Shown here in pieces: positions 24,534 through 34,096 of a DNA stretch of 64,000 bases (position 1 is its first letter; the number at the start of each line of letters is the position of its first letter). Origin of the DNA: Cylicocyclus nassatus (taxonomy: Eukaryota; Nematoda; Chromadorea; Rhabditida; Strongylidae); NCBI GenBank assembly GCA_958299035.1, contig CATQJL010000223.1, positions 80,059,322 to 80,123,321 on the forward strand. The letters run 5' to 3'. Under the pieces are notes generated by a model that saw nothing but the letters and a program-made list of their open reading frames with translations, had not been told where the DNA came from and searched no databases. Made by a program: the position numbers and the translations under genes.

Positions 24534-24685
24534 TATTCTATTCCAGAAATCATAGCAAGAACATCCGAGATTTGGTCACCGTTTACATGTTATTAATAAA
24601 CAAGAACAGGAGATTATAGTGCATTGCGAGAAGAGTAACTGCTAACACAGTGGGTGAGGTGACATGTGGGAAGCATTCCATACTA

Positions 24686-25407
24686 TTAGGTTGTCCCGAA
24701 AGTTTGTTTGCACCATTTTCAAAAATTCATAACTCTTTGAATTCTCAACGAATCTGTACGAACGAAATTTTGCATAAGAGAGAAACTCGTGCTCTTTGCA
24801 AGTGTACCTGAAAACTCTATTCGTTGATGTATACTAATGAAGGAGATAGAAGCTCAAAACCAAAATCACTCAAAGTTTGATTTTTTCGTGTAGGATCATA
24901 AAAAATCAGAAACTTGCAACAAAAATCGGAGCAGTTGGTATTATAAATTATTTCACCAGCTCTTTCTAAAAGTGCAAAGTTTGCGCCGATTAAGCGTCTC
25001 CATGAAAAGTTATGATTTCCGAGCAAGCAATACAAAAAGGCGAATTTGATTTATTTTGGCATTTTTCAGGGAAATCATAACATTTCATGGAGACGCTCAA
25101 TCGGCGCAAACTTTGCACTGTTAGAAAGAGCTGGTGAAAGAACCTACAATACCGACTGCTCCGATTTTTGTTGCAAGTTTCCGATTTTTTATGACCCTAC
25201 ACGAAAAATTCAAATTTTGAGTGATTTTATATTTGAGCTTCTATCTCTTTCATTTGTACACATTGGAACACAACGAAGAGTTCCAGTATAAATGCAAAGA
25301 GAATGAGTTCCTCTCTTAAGCAAAATTTTGTTCATACAAATTGGTTGAGAATTTGAAGAGTTATGAATTTTTGAAAATGGTGCGAACGAACTTTCGGGAC
25401 AACCTAA
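24686..25407. mobile_element. Mariner-like foldback element (722 bp), TA duplication
   Basis: The termini TTAGGTTGTCCCGAAAGTTT and its inverse are flanked by TA. Almost the entire element is one palindrome: 24720-25030 is the reverse complement of 25050-25380 (landmarks GAGACGC, GCGCAAACTTTGCA, GAAAGAGCTGGTGAAA, TTTTTGTTGCAAGTTT). Opposite-strand frames at 24817 and 25046 are the same palindrome read twice, not genes. Confidence 0.88.
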
Positions 25408-25660
25408 TATATACTTCGCATGTGTTGTTTTCAAAGATTTATAGTATAGAATGTTAGGTGACCCATCTTCTCTCGTGCAGAGAGGAAGCGCTTGTGTGAG
25501 ACGAAGTAGTCTTATGGGTTTGTATTTGCAAAAAAAAACAAAACATCTCACAAAAAAGATGCCATCCGAGCGATTCGCCAATCGCTGGGTCGGAACTAGC
25601 GACAACGATTTCCCTGCTGAGAGTATTTTTTTTTTTTTTTTATCCTAGCATGTGTCCCGC

Positions 25661-28639
25661 TTAAGCAGGGTCTGCTTTCCTTGTCAGATGTCTCCATGTC
25701 ATCCTATCTGAGGCAAGGTCTTCGTTTATACCAAGTTCTCGCAGGTCGGCCTTGATTCTGTCCATCCACCTCATCTTGGGTCTACCCCTGGGCCTTTTGC
25801 CTGGTGCCTCCACAGCCAGGGCCAACTTGGTGATGTGGCTTTCATCCCTTCTGCGCACATGCCCATACCATCGTAACCTCTTTTCCTGCATTTTCTGGGC
25901 AATTGGAGCTACTTTCATTCGCGCTCGTGTAGTGTCATTGCAGATGTGATCCTTCAGTGTGACCCCTAAGGCCCATCGTAGCATCCCTGTTTCCATGACA
26001 CTGAGCTTGCGCTCCTCGTTCCGCGTACACGGCCAGCACTCACTGCCATACAGTGCTGCTGGGCGGATAACGGTCCGGTACAGTTGGGACTTGAGTTGCA
26101 CTGGCATTCGTCTGTCGCACAGAACTCCTGTTAAGGCTCTCCATTTCATCCACGCTGTGTTCATCCTGCCTGCGACCTCCTCTTGTAAGCCTCCCTCCGC
26201 TGAGATGTGACTGCCTAGGTATCTGTATGACGCTGTCTTCTTTAGCTCTTCACCATCGATGCTTATGGTACCTGGAGTTTGTTTCCCCACTTCCATATAT
26301 TCTGTCTTCCTGGTGTTGAGCTTCAGGCCATACAACTCTAGCCTGTTTTTCCAGTTTTGCACCTCGTCTTGTAGCTCCTTTCTGGTACTTGCTATCAAGA
26401 CCACATCGTCTGCGTAGAGAAGTGTCCAAGGGGGTTCACGTCTGAGCGGTTCCATCACGGCGTTCATCACAGTGATGAAGAGCAAGGGAGAGAGAACTGA
26501 ACCTTGGTGTACTCCAACCTTGATTTCGAATTCTTTCGATTGCCCTGCAGCTGTTTGCACGTGGCTTGACGCGTTCTGGTAGATCAACTTTATCCACTGA
26601 ACGTACTCCTCTGGCACCCTGTGTTTTCGTAAGGCCCACCATATGACTTCATGGGGCACCTTATCGAAGGCTTTCTCTAGGTCCAGGAAGGCTGCGTGCA
26701 ATTCCTTCTGCTTCTCTCTGTATTTCTCCATCACTATCCTAGCGGAATGGATTGCGTCAGTTGTACCTACTCCTTTCACGAATCCGCACTGATTCGGTGA
26801 CAACTCTATGATATCTCGAAGGCGTGTTTCGATTACTCTCTCGAAGATTTTTAGAGTGTGGCTCATCAGTCGGATTGGTCGGTAGGATGCGCAGTCTGCT
26901 ATGTCTCCTTTGTTCTTCCATATCGGGATGGTCGTGCTGGTGTACCAGTCGCGAGGCATACTCTTGCTCCTTATGATTTGATTGAGGAGACTCGTTAGCC
27001 ATGTGGCTCCGGATTGTCCACATATTTTCCAGAACTCGCTCGGTATGTCGTCCGGACCAGTCGCTTTGCCATTTTTTGTTCTTCTTATTGCCAGCCATAC
27101 TTCCTCTTCCGTGACTGCTGGTACTGGTCCCTCTATGGGGCTGGCTTCTGGGGTGGAGCTGATGGTCCGACCTGTGGTGGCCATTTCTTCGAAGTAGGTT
27201 CTCCATCGTTCGGTAATGTCCTCTGGTTTTCTTAGCGTCCTACCAAGTTTGTCTTTGATATGGAGGAAGTGTTCCATATCTTTTGTGGACTCCGCTCTTC
27301 TTCTCGCTATCCGGTATATCTCGCGTTCTCCCTCGCGAGACTCCAGTTGATCGTAGAGCTCTTTCAAGTACATCTGTTTTGCCTTCTTTACGGAAGCCTT
27401 CGCAGCGCGTTTGGCTTGTTGGTACGTCTGGCGATCGTCCTCCAATTTCGTCTTATGCCATTGCTTGTAAGCATCCCTCTTCTCCTTTATAGCTCTTTGT
27501 ACTTCGTCATTCCACCACCACGTTTCTCGATTGATCCTTCTTTTTCCTGGCTTTGTACTGCCCAGGATCAGGTGTGCCACTTGGTGGACTCGATCTTTCA
27601 AGCTTGCCCAGGATTGCTCTGGGTTCTCTTGCAGGCTTGGTAGAGTCGTTAGCAGTGCTTGTTTCGCTGCGTTGTTGGTCTTCAATCTCCACCATTTGAT
27701 GCGTGTTCTGGTCTCTGTGGCTCTCCTGGTGTGCCCATCCATTGGAATTTTGATGTCGAGAAGCAGTGGTCTGTGTTGAGGTATGCAGCTCTCACCGGGA
27801 ATGACTTTGCAGTCCTTTACATTTTTAAGGTCACACTGTCGGATAGCCCAGAAGTCTATCTGCGTTCGTCGGTCGCCACTCGCATATGTAATGAGGTGAT
27901 CATCCTTCTTGATGTAGTAAGTGTTCGCCAAGACCAGATCATGGGCTGAGGCGAATTCCAGAATACGCTCACCTTCTTCATTGCATGTTCCGTATCCGTG
28001 GCCTCCGTGACATTTTCCGGCTTCTCCTCGCCTTTCTCCCACATGTCCGTTGAGGTCCGCTCCTAGCAGGAGTGTCTCTTCTAGCGGAATTGAACTGATG
28101 TGGTCATCCAGCTCCTGCCAGAACGCGTCCTTTTCATCATCCTTACATCCGACTTGTGGAGCATAGGCAGTGATTACTCGTAGGACATGTTTCCCGGTGT
28201 CTACCTTTATGCTCATCAGACGATCGCTTATGCGCTCAACGTCAACTATATTGTTCCTTAGAGTCTCCGAGACGGCTATCCCAACCCCGTTTCTGGTGCA
28301 GGTAGTACCGTTGTAGAGGAGCTTATATCCATCTCCGATGTCGCGTGACTTTGTCCCGCTCCACTTCGTTTCCTGTAGGCAGGCTACATCGACTCGCCGT
28401 CTCTTCAGAAGATCTGCTAACTCTCGCGAACGAGAGGTGAGTGTACCCATATTGATGGTAGCTAGACGGAGAGTCTGCGATGCCTTGGATCGCTGCCTCT
28501 GGTGAACTAGCCGCTTTAGCCGTCCCCGTTCACCTTGCTGGGACGGTAACCCTCGCCCACTATTCGCATTCGTCGGGCTCGAATGCGCGTCGCCTCCGGG
28601 GGACGCCCTAGCCTTTACTCGAAATACTTTATGAGACAT
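25661..28639 (-). CDS. APE endonuclease-reverse transcriptase of an RTE-like LINE
   Basis: This 992-aa protein nicks DNA and copies its RNA by target-primed reverse transcription. The APE-type endonuclease spans about residues 55-310: QETKW, GVGIAVS, ITAYAPQ, LLLGADLNGHVG, QIDFW and QHRPLLLDI supply the catalytic Glu, Tyr, Asp/Asn, Asp and His. The reverse transcriptase spans about 500-790: ASYRPIRLMSHTLKIFERVI, NQCGFVKG, LDLEKAFDKVPH (motif A), GVHQGSVLSPLLF (motif B), YADDVVLIA (motif C) and KLNTRKTEYM (motif D). The C-terminal region has RLRWYGHVRRR and KRPRGRPKMRW, typical of nematode RTE proteins. There is no internal stop or frameshift. The neighbouring plus-strand frames are shadows. 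Confidence 0.95.
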   Translation of the reverse strand: MSHKVFRVKARASPGGDAHSSPTNANSGRGLPSQQGERGRLKRLVHQRQRSKASQTLRLATINMGTLTSRSRELADLLKRRRVDVACLQETKWSGTKSRDIGDGYKLLYNGTTCTRNGVGIAVSETLRNNIVDVERISDRLMSIKVDTGKHVLRVITAYAPQVGCKDDEKDAFWQELDDHISSIPLEETLLLGADLNGHVGERRGEAGKCHGGHGYGTCNEEGERILEFASAHDLVLANTYYIKKDDHLITYASGDRRTQIDFWAIRQCDLKNVKDCKVIPGESCIPQHRPLLLDIKIPMDGHTRRATETRTRIKWWRLKTNNAAKQALLTTLPSLQENPEQSWASLKDRVHQVAHLILGSTKPGKRRINRETWWWNDEVQRAIKEKRDAYKQWHKTKLEDDRQTYQQAKRAAKASVKKAKQMYLKELYDQLESREGEREIYRIARRRAESTKDMEHFLHIKDKLGRTLRKPEDITERWRTYFEEMATTGRTISSTPEASPIEGPVPAVTEEEVWLAIRRTKNGKATGPDDIPSEFWKICGQSGATWLTSLLNQIIRSKSMPRDWYTSTTIPIWKNKGDIADCASYRPIRLMSHTLKIFERVIETRLRDIIELSPNQCGFVKGVGTTDAIHSARIVMEKYREKQKELHAAFLDLEKAFDKVPHEVIWWALRKHRVPEEYVQWIKLIYQNASSHVQTAAGQSKEFEIKVGVHQGSVLSPLLFITVMNAVMEPLRREPPWTLLYADDVVLIASTRKELQDEVQNWKNRLELYGLKLNTRKTEYMEVGKQTPGTISIDGEELKKTASYRYLGSHISAEGGLQEEVAGRMNTAWMKWRALTGVLCDRRMPVQLKSQLYRTVIRPAALYGSECWPCTRNEERKLSVMETGMLRWALGVTLKDHICNDTTRARMKVAPIAQKMQEKRLRWYGHVRRRDESHITKLALAVEAPGKRPRGRPKMRWMDRIKADLRELGINEDLASDRMTWRHLTRKADPA

Positions 28640-28749
28640 GTCTGCATTATAGATGCGACGGGGTGTTTCTCAGCCGGCTTGTCGCATGCCCTTCTTTGAA
28701 AGGGCAGCCTGACGCTGGAATTGTGAGCAGAATTTTGTCGCAGAAATTA

Positions 28750-28828
28750 GGCTCAGGGTGGAATCGAACCCGTGACCTTCAGCACGGCAATGTTACGTAG
28801 AGCACTAACCACTAGACTAACTCTGCTC
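28750..28828 (-). other. tRNA-derived head at the 5' end of the LINE
   Basis: The minus strand reads TTAGTCTAGTGGTTAGTGC (box A-like, D-arm) and, further on, GGGTTCGATTCC (box B, T-arm), at roughly tRNA spacing. The acceptor and anticodon stems do not pair well, so it is a tRNA-derived RNA polymerase III promoter-like sequence, not a tRNA gene. It begins exactly at the target duplication, so it belongs to the inserted unit. Confidence 0.7.
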
Positions 28829-29057
28829 TTCCCTGCTGCTGAGAGTATGCCCGTCTAAAAAATGGTCCGCGGTTCTTCGCAGCGTCCATCTAACACAGGC
28901 GAGGCAACACGATGTTGGAAGCGCGTGCGCTGCGGACTTGAAACATATGTCCGAGTTGGAAATTGCGACGCGGCTGGGATCGCTGGAGGTATGCCCTGGG
29001 CCTGGCCCAACAGTGTTGATTGTTAACGCTCGTTTGAGATGAAATAGTCCTAAATGA

Positions 29058-29133
29058 GCGTCTATCTAACACAGATGCGGTGGAACCGCGCTTCCAACAG
29101 CGTGGTTCCGCCGTATCTGTGTTAGATAGACGC
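29058..29133. repeat. Strong 76-nt hairpin in the foldback centre
   Basis: Arms of about 33 nt (GCGTCTATCTAACACAGAT, then GGAACC) pair with their inverse around a loop near TTCCAACA, with only a few mismatches. It lies at the tip of the foldback's right arm and could form a cruciform or an RNA stem. Confidence 0.8.
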
Positions 29134-29299
29134 TGCGACGAATCGCGGACCATTTTTGGACGGGCATACTCTCAGCAGGGAAATCGTTGTCACCGTCGCT
29201 AGTTCCGACCCAGCGATGGGCGAATCGCTTGGATGGCTTCTTTTTGTGACATGTTTTGTATGACACGAATGTCACAGACATCACTGAATGATATCAGTG

Positions 29300-29430
29300 A
29301 TATCCGTCAGTGCGGACTACTGACTCCATGAGGACTAGAGACCTCCGAAAAAGACGATATTTGTTGAAACGTAAGGTCAACAATAAAGATCCACCATAAA
29401 GCCTGTTGGCAGAACAACACTAGACAATAT
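29300..29430 (+). mobile_element. Decayed Penelope-like 3' terminal fragment
   Basis: GAAACGTAAGGTCAACAATAAAGA-CCACC, followed by CCTGTT-GCAGAACAACACT, matches the 3' end of family A at 50478-50545 in order. The hammerhead core has decayed (CTCCGAA in place of CTGANGA). Confidence 0.5.
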
Positions 29431-29976
29431 TTGATAGATTATGCCCAGATTTAAAGAAGAGAGTACGTGGAAACCCAAACAGTGAAGTGCTTGGCGTTAG
29501 AGATGTGCTCAACAAAGATAGGAAAACTCAACACTAATCTAAATTGGAGTAGCAGGATTGTTCGATGCTTAGCAACACATCATTCAGGCGGAAGAGCAGT
29601 ACGTAGAGGGTGAAACGCGATCGTATGTGCTTGTCATTTTCCCGGAAACGCGAAGGGTTATGGAAGGAGGAGGAGGAGGGGCACGTAACAGGTAAGGAAA
29701 TGAGGAAAAATTTTGATTTGAGTTGCCTTTTATAGTTGGAGCAAGACGGTGGAAGAATTGAAGCAGCAAGCCCTCCGCATGGGTGGGCTCGGCTTGATCT
29801 AACCTTTATGTAAGTATCAACTGCAAACTTTCACGCTATGCTTACATGAAGTCTTGCGTTTCAGAAGCAAGGAAGGATTGGCGTGGGAATGTAGACTATA
29901 ATGTAATCTATGTTGCGCTGTTGTTATTTATCATAGACTAGTAGGTCTCTGCTCTACTTGGCAATCATGGTCACCC

Positions 29977-31222
29977 CAGGGCCCGGCACGAGGTCGGCAA
30001 ATGACAAGCTGGAAATCGTTCTAGGGCCAAAAAGCAAAGGGGAAATCGTTTTTGCGGGGTCCGGGGCAGAGCCCCGGGAAAAAATAGGTAGTTCATGCTC
30101 GCTACTTATCTTGACATGTTATGTGCCTCAACAGGCGAACACTGGAGTTCGCGCGCGTCAAACCGCGCCGTCGCTAAGTGCCGCACGCGCGACGTCGCCC
30201 AAGCGATGCTATTTGTAACTGCATACATGACTAGTTCTCAATGTGTGTGTAACGATATGGCACCAAATTTTGTGTGCAAACGGACAGAGGCTAGTGGAAA
30301 CATAGTATGAAAAATTATGAAAAACTTATGTGAACGGAACGAGTAATTAGCATTTTTTCCGAGAATTTCGCAAAACTGGTAAATGAAAATGTGAATTTAA
30401 ACGGCTCGTTTGGAAAGCGCAGATGAACGATATGGTATGAAACTTGGTAAGTACATGCACACGGGCTTGCAGGACTTAACTGAGGAGTTTCATTGAAAAA
30501 TTATGTGACTGAAGGTTGTGGCAAACTTTTTTCTGGAAATTTTGCGCTACCAAAGAATTGGAAAAATGGCTCGTTTGCAACGCAGAGGTAACGAAATCGC
30601 GCGGGCTTCGGTGTGTATATGCGCAATAGGACTAAGTAATAAAGTATGAAATATTATGAAAAACTTATGTGAATGAAGAGTTTCCTTAACTTATTTCCAA
30701 ATTAGGTCGGCATTTGCCGACCTAATTCCCACCTGAGGTCGGCAAAACTCTCAATTCACATAATTTTCTCAAAATTTTTACATAAATCTGTTGTACACCT
30801 AAAGTTTACTACATGGTGAAATTTTGGTTCCGAAACTCCTCCTCTTGTCCTTGTTGGAGCCCAAAATGGCATCAGCAGCCCAGCTTTCTAAGATAGAAAG
30901 CGCGCCCCAGTCAATCGATACGCGCGGGAACGGCGTCTCTTATTCCTATGACTGCGTTTCTTTGATATTTTCTCATTCCCTAATCCTTTTTACTGCTTAT
31001 TTTTCTTCCTGTTTCCTATCTTGGTACAGCAATTTGAGTAATATGAGGAATTTGAGCAATTTGGACGCTTTTGAGCGCTTTTAGGCGAAGTGTGGCCGGT
31101 AATCTCGTCGCACAAGCACAAAACGTCATTTTTGGGCTCAAGGGAGTATTCGTAAAACTTACTGGGATCAAAGGGGTATTCGTTTTGGAAAACCCCGTTT
31201 GCCCACCTTGTGCCGGGCCCTG
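29977..31222. mobile_element. hAT-type non-autonomous element (1246 bp), 8-bp duplication
   Basis: The ends CAGGGCCCGGCACGAGGT and (inverted) CAGGGCCCGGCACAAGGT are flanked by GGTCACCC at 29969-29976 and 31223-31230. The CAGGG terminus and 8-bp duplication are hAT hallmarks. Motif AGGTCGGCAAA, seen at the left end, recurs near 30703-30745 in both orientations. No transposase is present. Short frames inside are not genes. Confidence 0.88.
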
Positions 31223-31766
31223 GGTCACCCATAGGGTTTCTTTTATCTTGTGTTAAGCTTGATACATACCTCGCGTAGGGTATCTATACGTAGCGATGGC
31301 AGCAGCGCATTCAATAAGTATCGATTGCAACAGAATGACACTACTGTCTCTCACTGCAGCAGCTAGCATAAAAAGAACGTGCCATACCTAGCAAGTCGTC
31401 TATGAGCAGCGCTGCGCCGCGCTGCTCGTGCTGATCAGCGCTGCGACTAAATTTGCATAACGCTCAATTTTTTTGGTTTATCTCAGCCTTGGAGCTGTAA
31501 TCAGCCGTGCTCAAAACTTCCTATTTTTAGCAATTTACAAGCTACAACTAGCGCTTTCAGGATAGTCCATCCCTCTTTTTCAAGACCGTCTTTTTCACAC
31601 AAGCAAGTCACGAAAAATGGAAGGTAGTCTAAACTACAATTTCTAGAAGCAGATATGAGAAAGTAGTGTGGAAAGAACAAAAGCAGCATACTCTTCAAAT
31701 TTGAACAACTATGGACAAGAAACTAGGGAACCACTGGCAGTGCAGTCCAATAAGATTTGACTTCCA

Positions 31767-31994
31767 GTGGACTTTGGTCATGATCATTGCCTGAAGGACC
31801 TTAATTTTGCTGAGACACCCATTATTCTACTAAGGGTTAAACGTAACCACACTCAAACAGCTACCTTTATGTATGCTCATAGTATTGAGCTATTTTTCAA
31901 ACATGAAGACGGTGAAAGTGGAGAAATAAAGGAATTTTTCAAAAGAAAAGGAAATATGATTCCCAAATTCAACTTGAAACTTTTTCCTTCCTGA
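31767..31994 (+). other. Unassigned open frame, possible exon remnant
   Basis: A 75-codon frame ends KFNLKLFPS-stop and has a charged middle. The composition looks somewhat protein-like, but no family, signal or splice partner is evident. It could equally be a fragment of an old element. Confidence 0.2.
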
Positions 31995-32753
31995 CATAAT
32001 GTAAATTAGAGGTAGTGCAGTAATTCTGAATGTTTTTTGCACTCAACATCACACCAAGAAGTAGCGACTGCAGCATTGATCAGCTAGGACTTCGCGGCTT
32101 GTCCATAGCTTTGCAGCGAGGAATGTATCAAGCCTTGAGCTATTCGCCGTGATCCCATCCTATCCAAATCGCACTGGCACTTGTACAAAGAGGATGGAAA
32201 CATAGCTATAATGCGGCGTTTGAATTTTGGGCACAATGGGTCCAAGACGAAAGGGCCACCCATGTATTCGCAGCCGCTTTGCACAATAAACCGATCGCCT
32301 TCGTTAGAGATCAGCTTTCAACTAGATTTGAATCAGATGGGCATCACGGCAACTGCGACCGCATTCGCAAAAAGTAGCGCGCATGAATTTACGCGTGAAC
32401 CAGTTTGAAACTCACTACAAAGGTGTTTTATAGACGATTACAAGCATTGATAACACTTTAGAAAGAAGGCTGCAAACGTTAAAAATCTCGCGTGAGTTCA
32501 TGTTATGTTATCGTTAAGTCTGTGAAGTGATAGAGGATATTACATCTCCAGATGGCTCTGCATGCGCAAAATAGTGGCATGTATAATTCGTAAAAATTAT
32601 AGCGAGCTTTGAGCTGCGATATTCGCAGCCCATTACGATGTGATGTCCTCTTCTCTATTGCGTCATTTTTCAATGTTCTTGTTTGCAAATTCCGAGCTCA
32701 GCAATGAAATTTCAAAGAGCTTTTTCACCATAACAATCTCACAAGTGAAAGGA

Positions 32754-32806
32754 CACTCTAATCATTACCTAGCCTTGATTAGGTCACGAACCCCCGATTC
32801 AAAGGT
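32754..32806. repeat. Half copy of the GGCGGGGC foldback MITE
   Basis: AATCATTACCTAGCCTTGAT and TAGGTCACGAACCCCC match one arm of the elements at 41.9 and 42.7 kb (ATCATTACCTAGCTTTAATT). The other arm is missing. Confidence 0.55.
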
Positions 32807-32841
32807 TTTAATGCGTGCACTCTTGGTTTTCAAATATAGAG

Positions 32842-33337
32842 GTACGAGAATGCGGAATGACAATTCGTTTATTTGGACGAAGAGTGGAAGATGAGGGACA
32901 GACAGAGATTGGTATTTCCCACATTCAATTCCTTAAGATGCGGGAAAAATTGCTTGTAATCAATGGTGCCAAATTGTCTGGAAAACTTCTGTTTTCCATA
33001 AAAGAAAAGTAAGAAAGACGAGTAATCTCACAGGGAAAAGTCAGTTACCATTTCAGACTTTAGAGTATAAATGACGATGAAACTTAATGGTACTGCTAAT
33101 TCAGTTGAGATAGATACTGTAGGAATGGATGACAATTTTACAAAAATATCAGGAAAATCTAGGATGTTCCCAATAACCTGCACTATAACCAGTGGAATAG
33201 TGAATGCATTGTGGTCGTCCCGGAATTTTCGCTTTTTGAACAAACCCCACATTCCGCGGAACAAAGGATTTTGGAAGCTCTTGGTTTCGATGCCAGTTTT
33301 CATTTCTCTTCAAATGATTATCTTTACATTGCAGTAG
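32842..33337 (+). other. Possible two-exon hypothetical gene fragment
   Basis: A frame with an AG acceptor-like start near 32842 reads MTIRLFGRRVEDEGQTEIGI and onward to LLFSIKEK, followed by a GTAAG donor-like site at 33009. A second frame, 33071-33337, reads DNFTKISGKSRMFPITCTIT. Neither matches a family I know. Joining them is speculative, and the minus strand is also open over 33028-33303. Confidence 0.25.
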
Positions 33338-33378
33338 TGTTGTTTCAGCTAAGGCCAATTTTGATACACAGCTTTATT

Positions 33379-33418
33379 AGGCTTACGTTTCGCCGTCTCC
33401 GCCTTCTTCAGAGCCTGT
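33379..33418 (-). ncRNA. Hammerhead-like motif (PLE 3, decayed stem II)
   Basis: On the minus strand: AGGCT, CTGAAGA, GGCG-GAGA-CGGC, GAAAC, GTA, AGCCT. Stem I (AGGCT/AGCCT) is perfect. Stem II has one mismatch, consistent with the dead element. Confidence 0.6.
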
Positions 33419-33935
33419 AAGGACGATGATATTTGTAATCTGTCCTTTCAAATGCTCTATCTCCACCACATCGGTATAACCCAATAGCCGACAAAGCCAG
33501 AAACAAACGAGAGACCCGGAGCAGTTAGCGCTTACCTTATAGCCTTGCAGTCAAGAGTAGGCGACCACCCACGATGAAGCGCCACTGCTATGATATAGGT
33601 ATATTCAAATCACTTCCCGCCTTGACCCGACCCCGACCCAGTAGGTCAAAACCCACAAAGGATCTGGAACGGTGCCAACTCGTTTGTAACGGCAACGCAT
33701 TCTTCCTTGCTATTAATTTTTGGATTTCGCGATGCAATTCAAAAGGCCTCAAGAATTATACGGGCTATTGGGGTTCGTGCGATAGGATTGTGACAGCCGT
33801 ATTGAACGTAGCGTTTTCATGACACAGCCTGCTGTGAGCGCCTAGAGGTGTTGATGATCTGCCCTTCGCACCGTCTAAGTGCTCTTGATCCGGACGTACA
33901 CCGGTCGCCCTGTTTCGCCCACATATTCCTCACCA

Positions 33936-34096
33936 CTAATGACATGTGATGAGATAGACCACCCCCGCCTTCATGCAATCACCTGCTCTACCGTTCGGAC
34001 ATACCACGCAATCGGGAGTCGTACAAATGTTGTCGTAAGCACGGTTGCGTATGAGCTGCTTTTTGAGGTTAGGGGGAGGAATGTCTATGACTCTAA
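33936..34096 (-). pseudogene. GIY-YIG linker fragment of Penelope-like element 3
   Basis: The minus strand reads LRVIDIPPPNLKKQLIRNRA, then CTTPDCVVCPNGRAGDC and AGVVYLITCH, before the frame breaks. It continues the protein interrupted at 36460. Further decayed nuclease sequence reaches about 33660. Confidence 0.8.

Larger units (their letters stand above)
25627..28828 (-). mobile_element. RTE-type non-LTR retrotransposon, apparently full length
   Basis: The element lies on the minus strand. Its 5' end is at about 28828, with a tRNA-like head, a 190-nt leader, one 992-codon ORF, a roughly 20-nt 3' UTR and an A-tail (T run 25626-25640). Target duplications are TTCCCTGCTGAGAGTAT at 25610-25626 and the same with an extra GCT at 28829-28848. 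The intact frame and visible duplication suggest recent insertion (inference). Confidence 0.9.
25540..29262. mobile_element. Long foldback element, split by a LINE
   Basis: The left arm (25540-25626 plus 28841-28960) matches the reverse complement of the right arm (about 29055-29262) through ACAAAACAT-TCACAAAAA, GCGATTCGCC, ATCGCTGGGTCGGAACTAGC, TTTCCCTGCTGAGAGTATGC, AATGGTCCGCG and CTAACACAG. The LINE sits inside the left arm. The right arm therefore preserves the uninterrupted target sequence. Confidence 0.8.

Noticed and set aside
24817..25291. Pair of similar proteins on opposite strands
   Set aside because: They are the two arms of a mariner-like palindrome.
27260..27643. Plus-strand frames across 25.7-28.6 kb
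   Set aside because: They are antisense shadows of the intact LINE ORF.
28750..28828. Functional tRNA gene
   Set aside because: Box A and box B are good, but acceptor and anticodon stems do not pair; it belongs to the LINE insertion.
29335..29378. Ninth hammerhead ribozyme
   Set aside because: The 3' side (GAAACGTAAGG) is kept, but the CTGANGA core reads CTCCGAA and stem II is lost.
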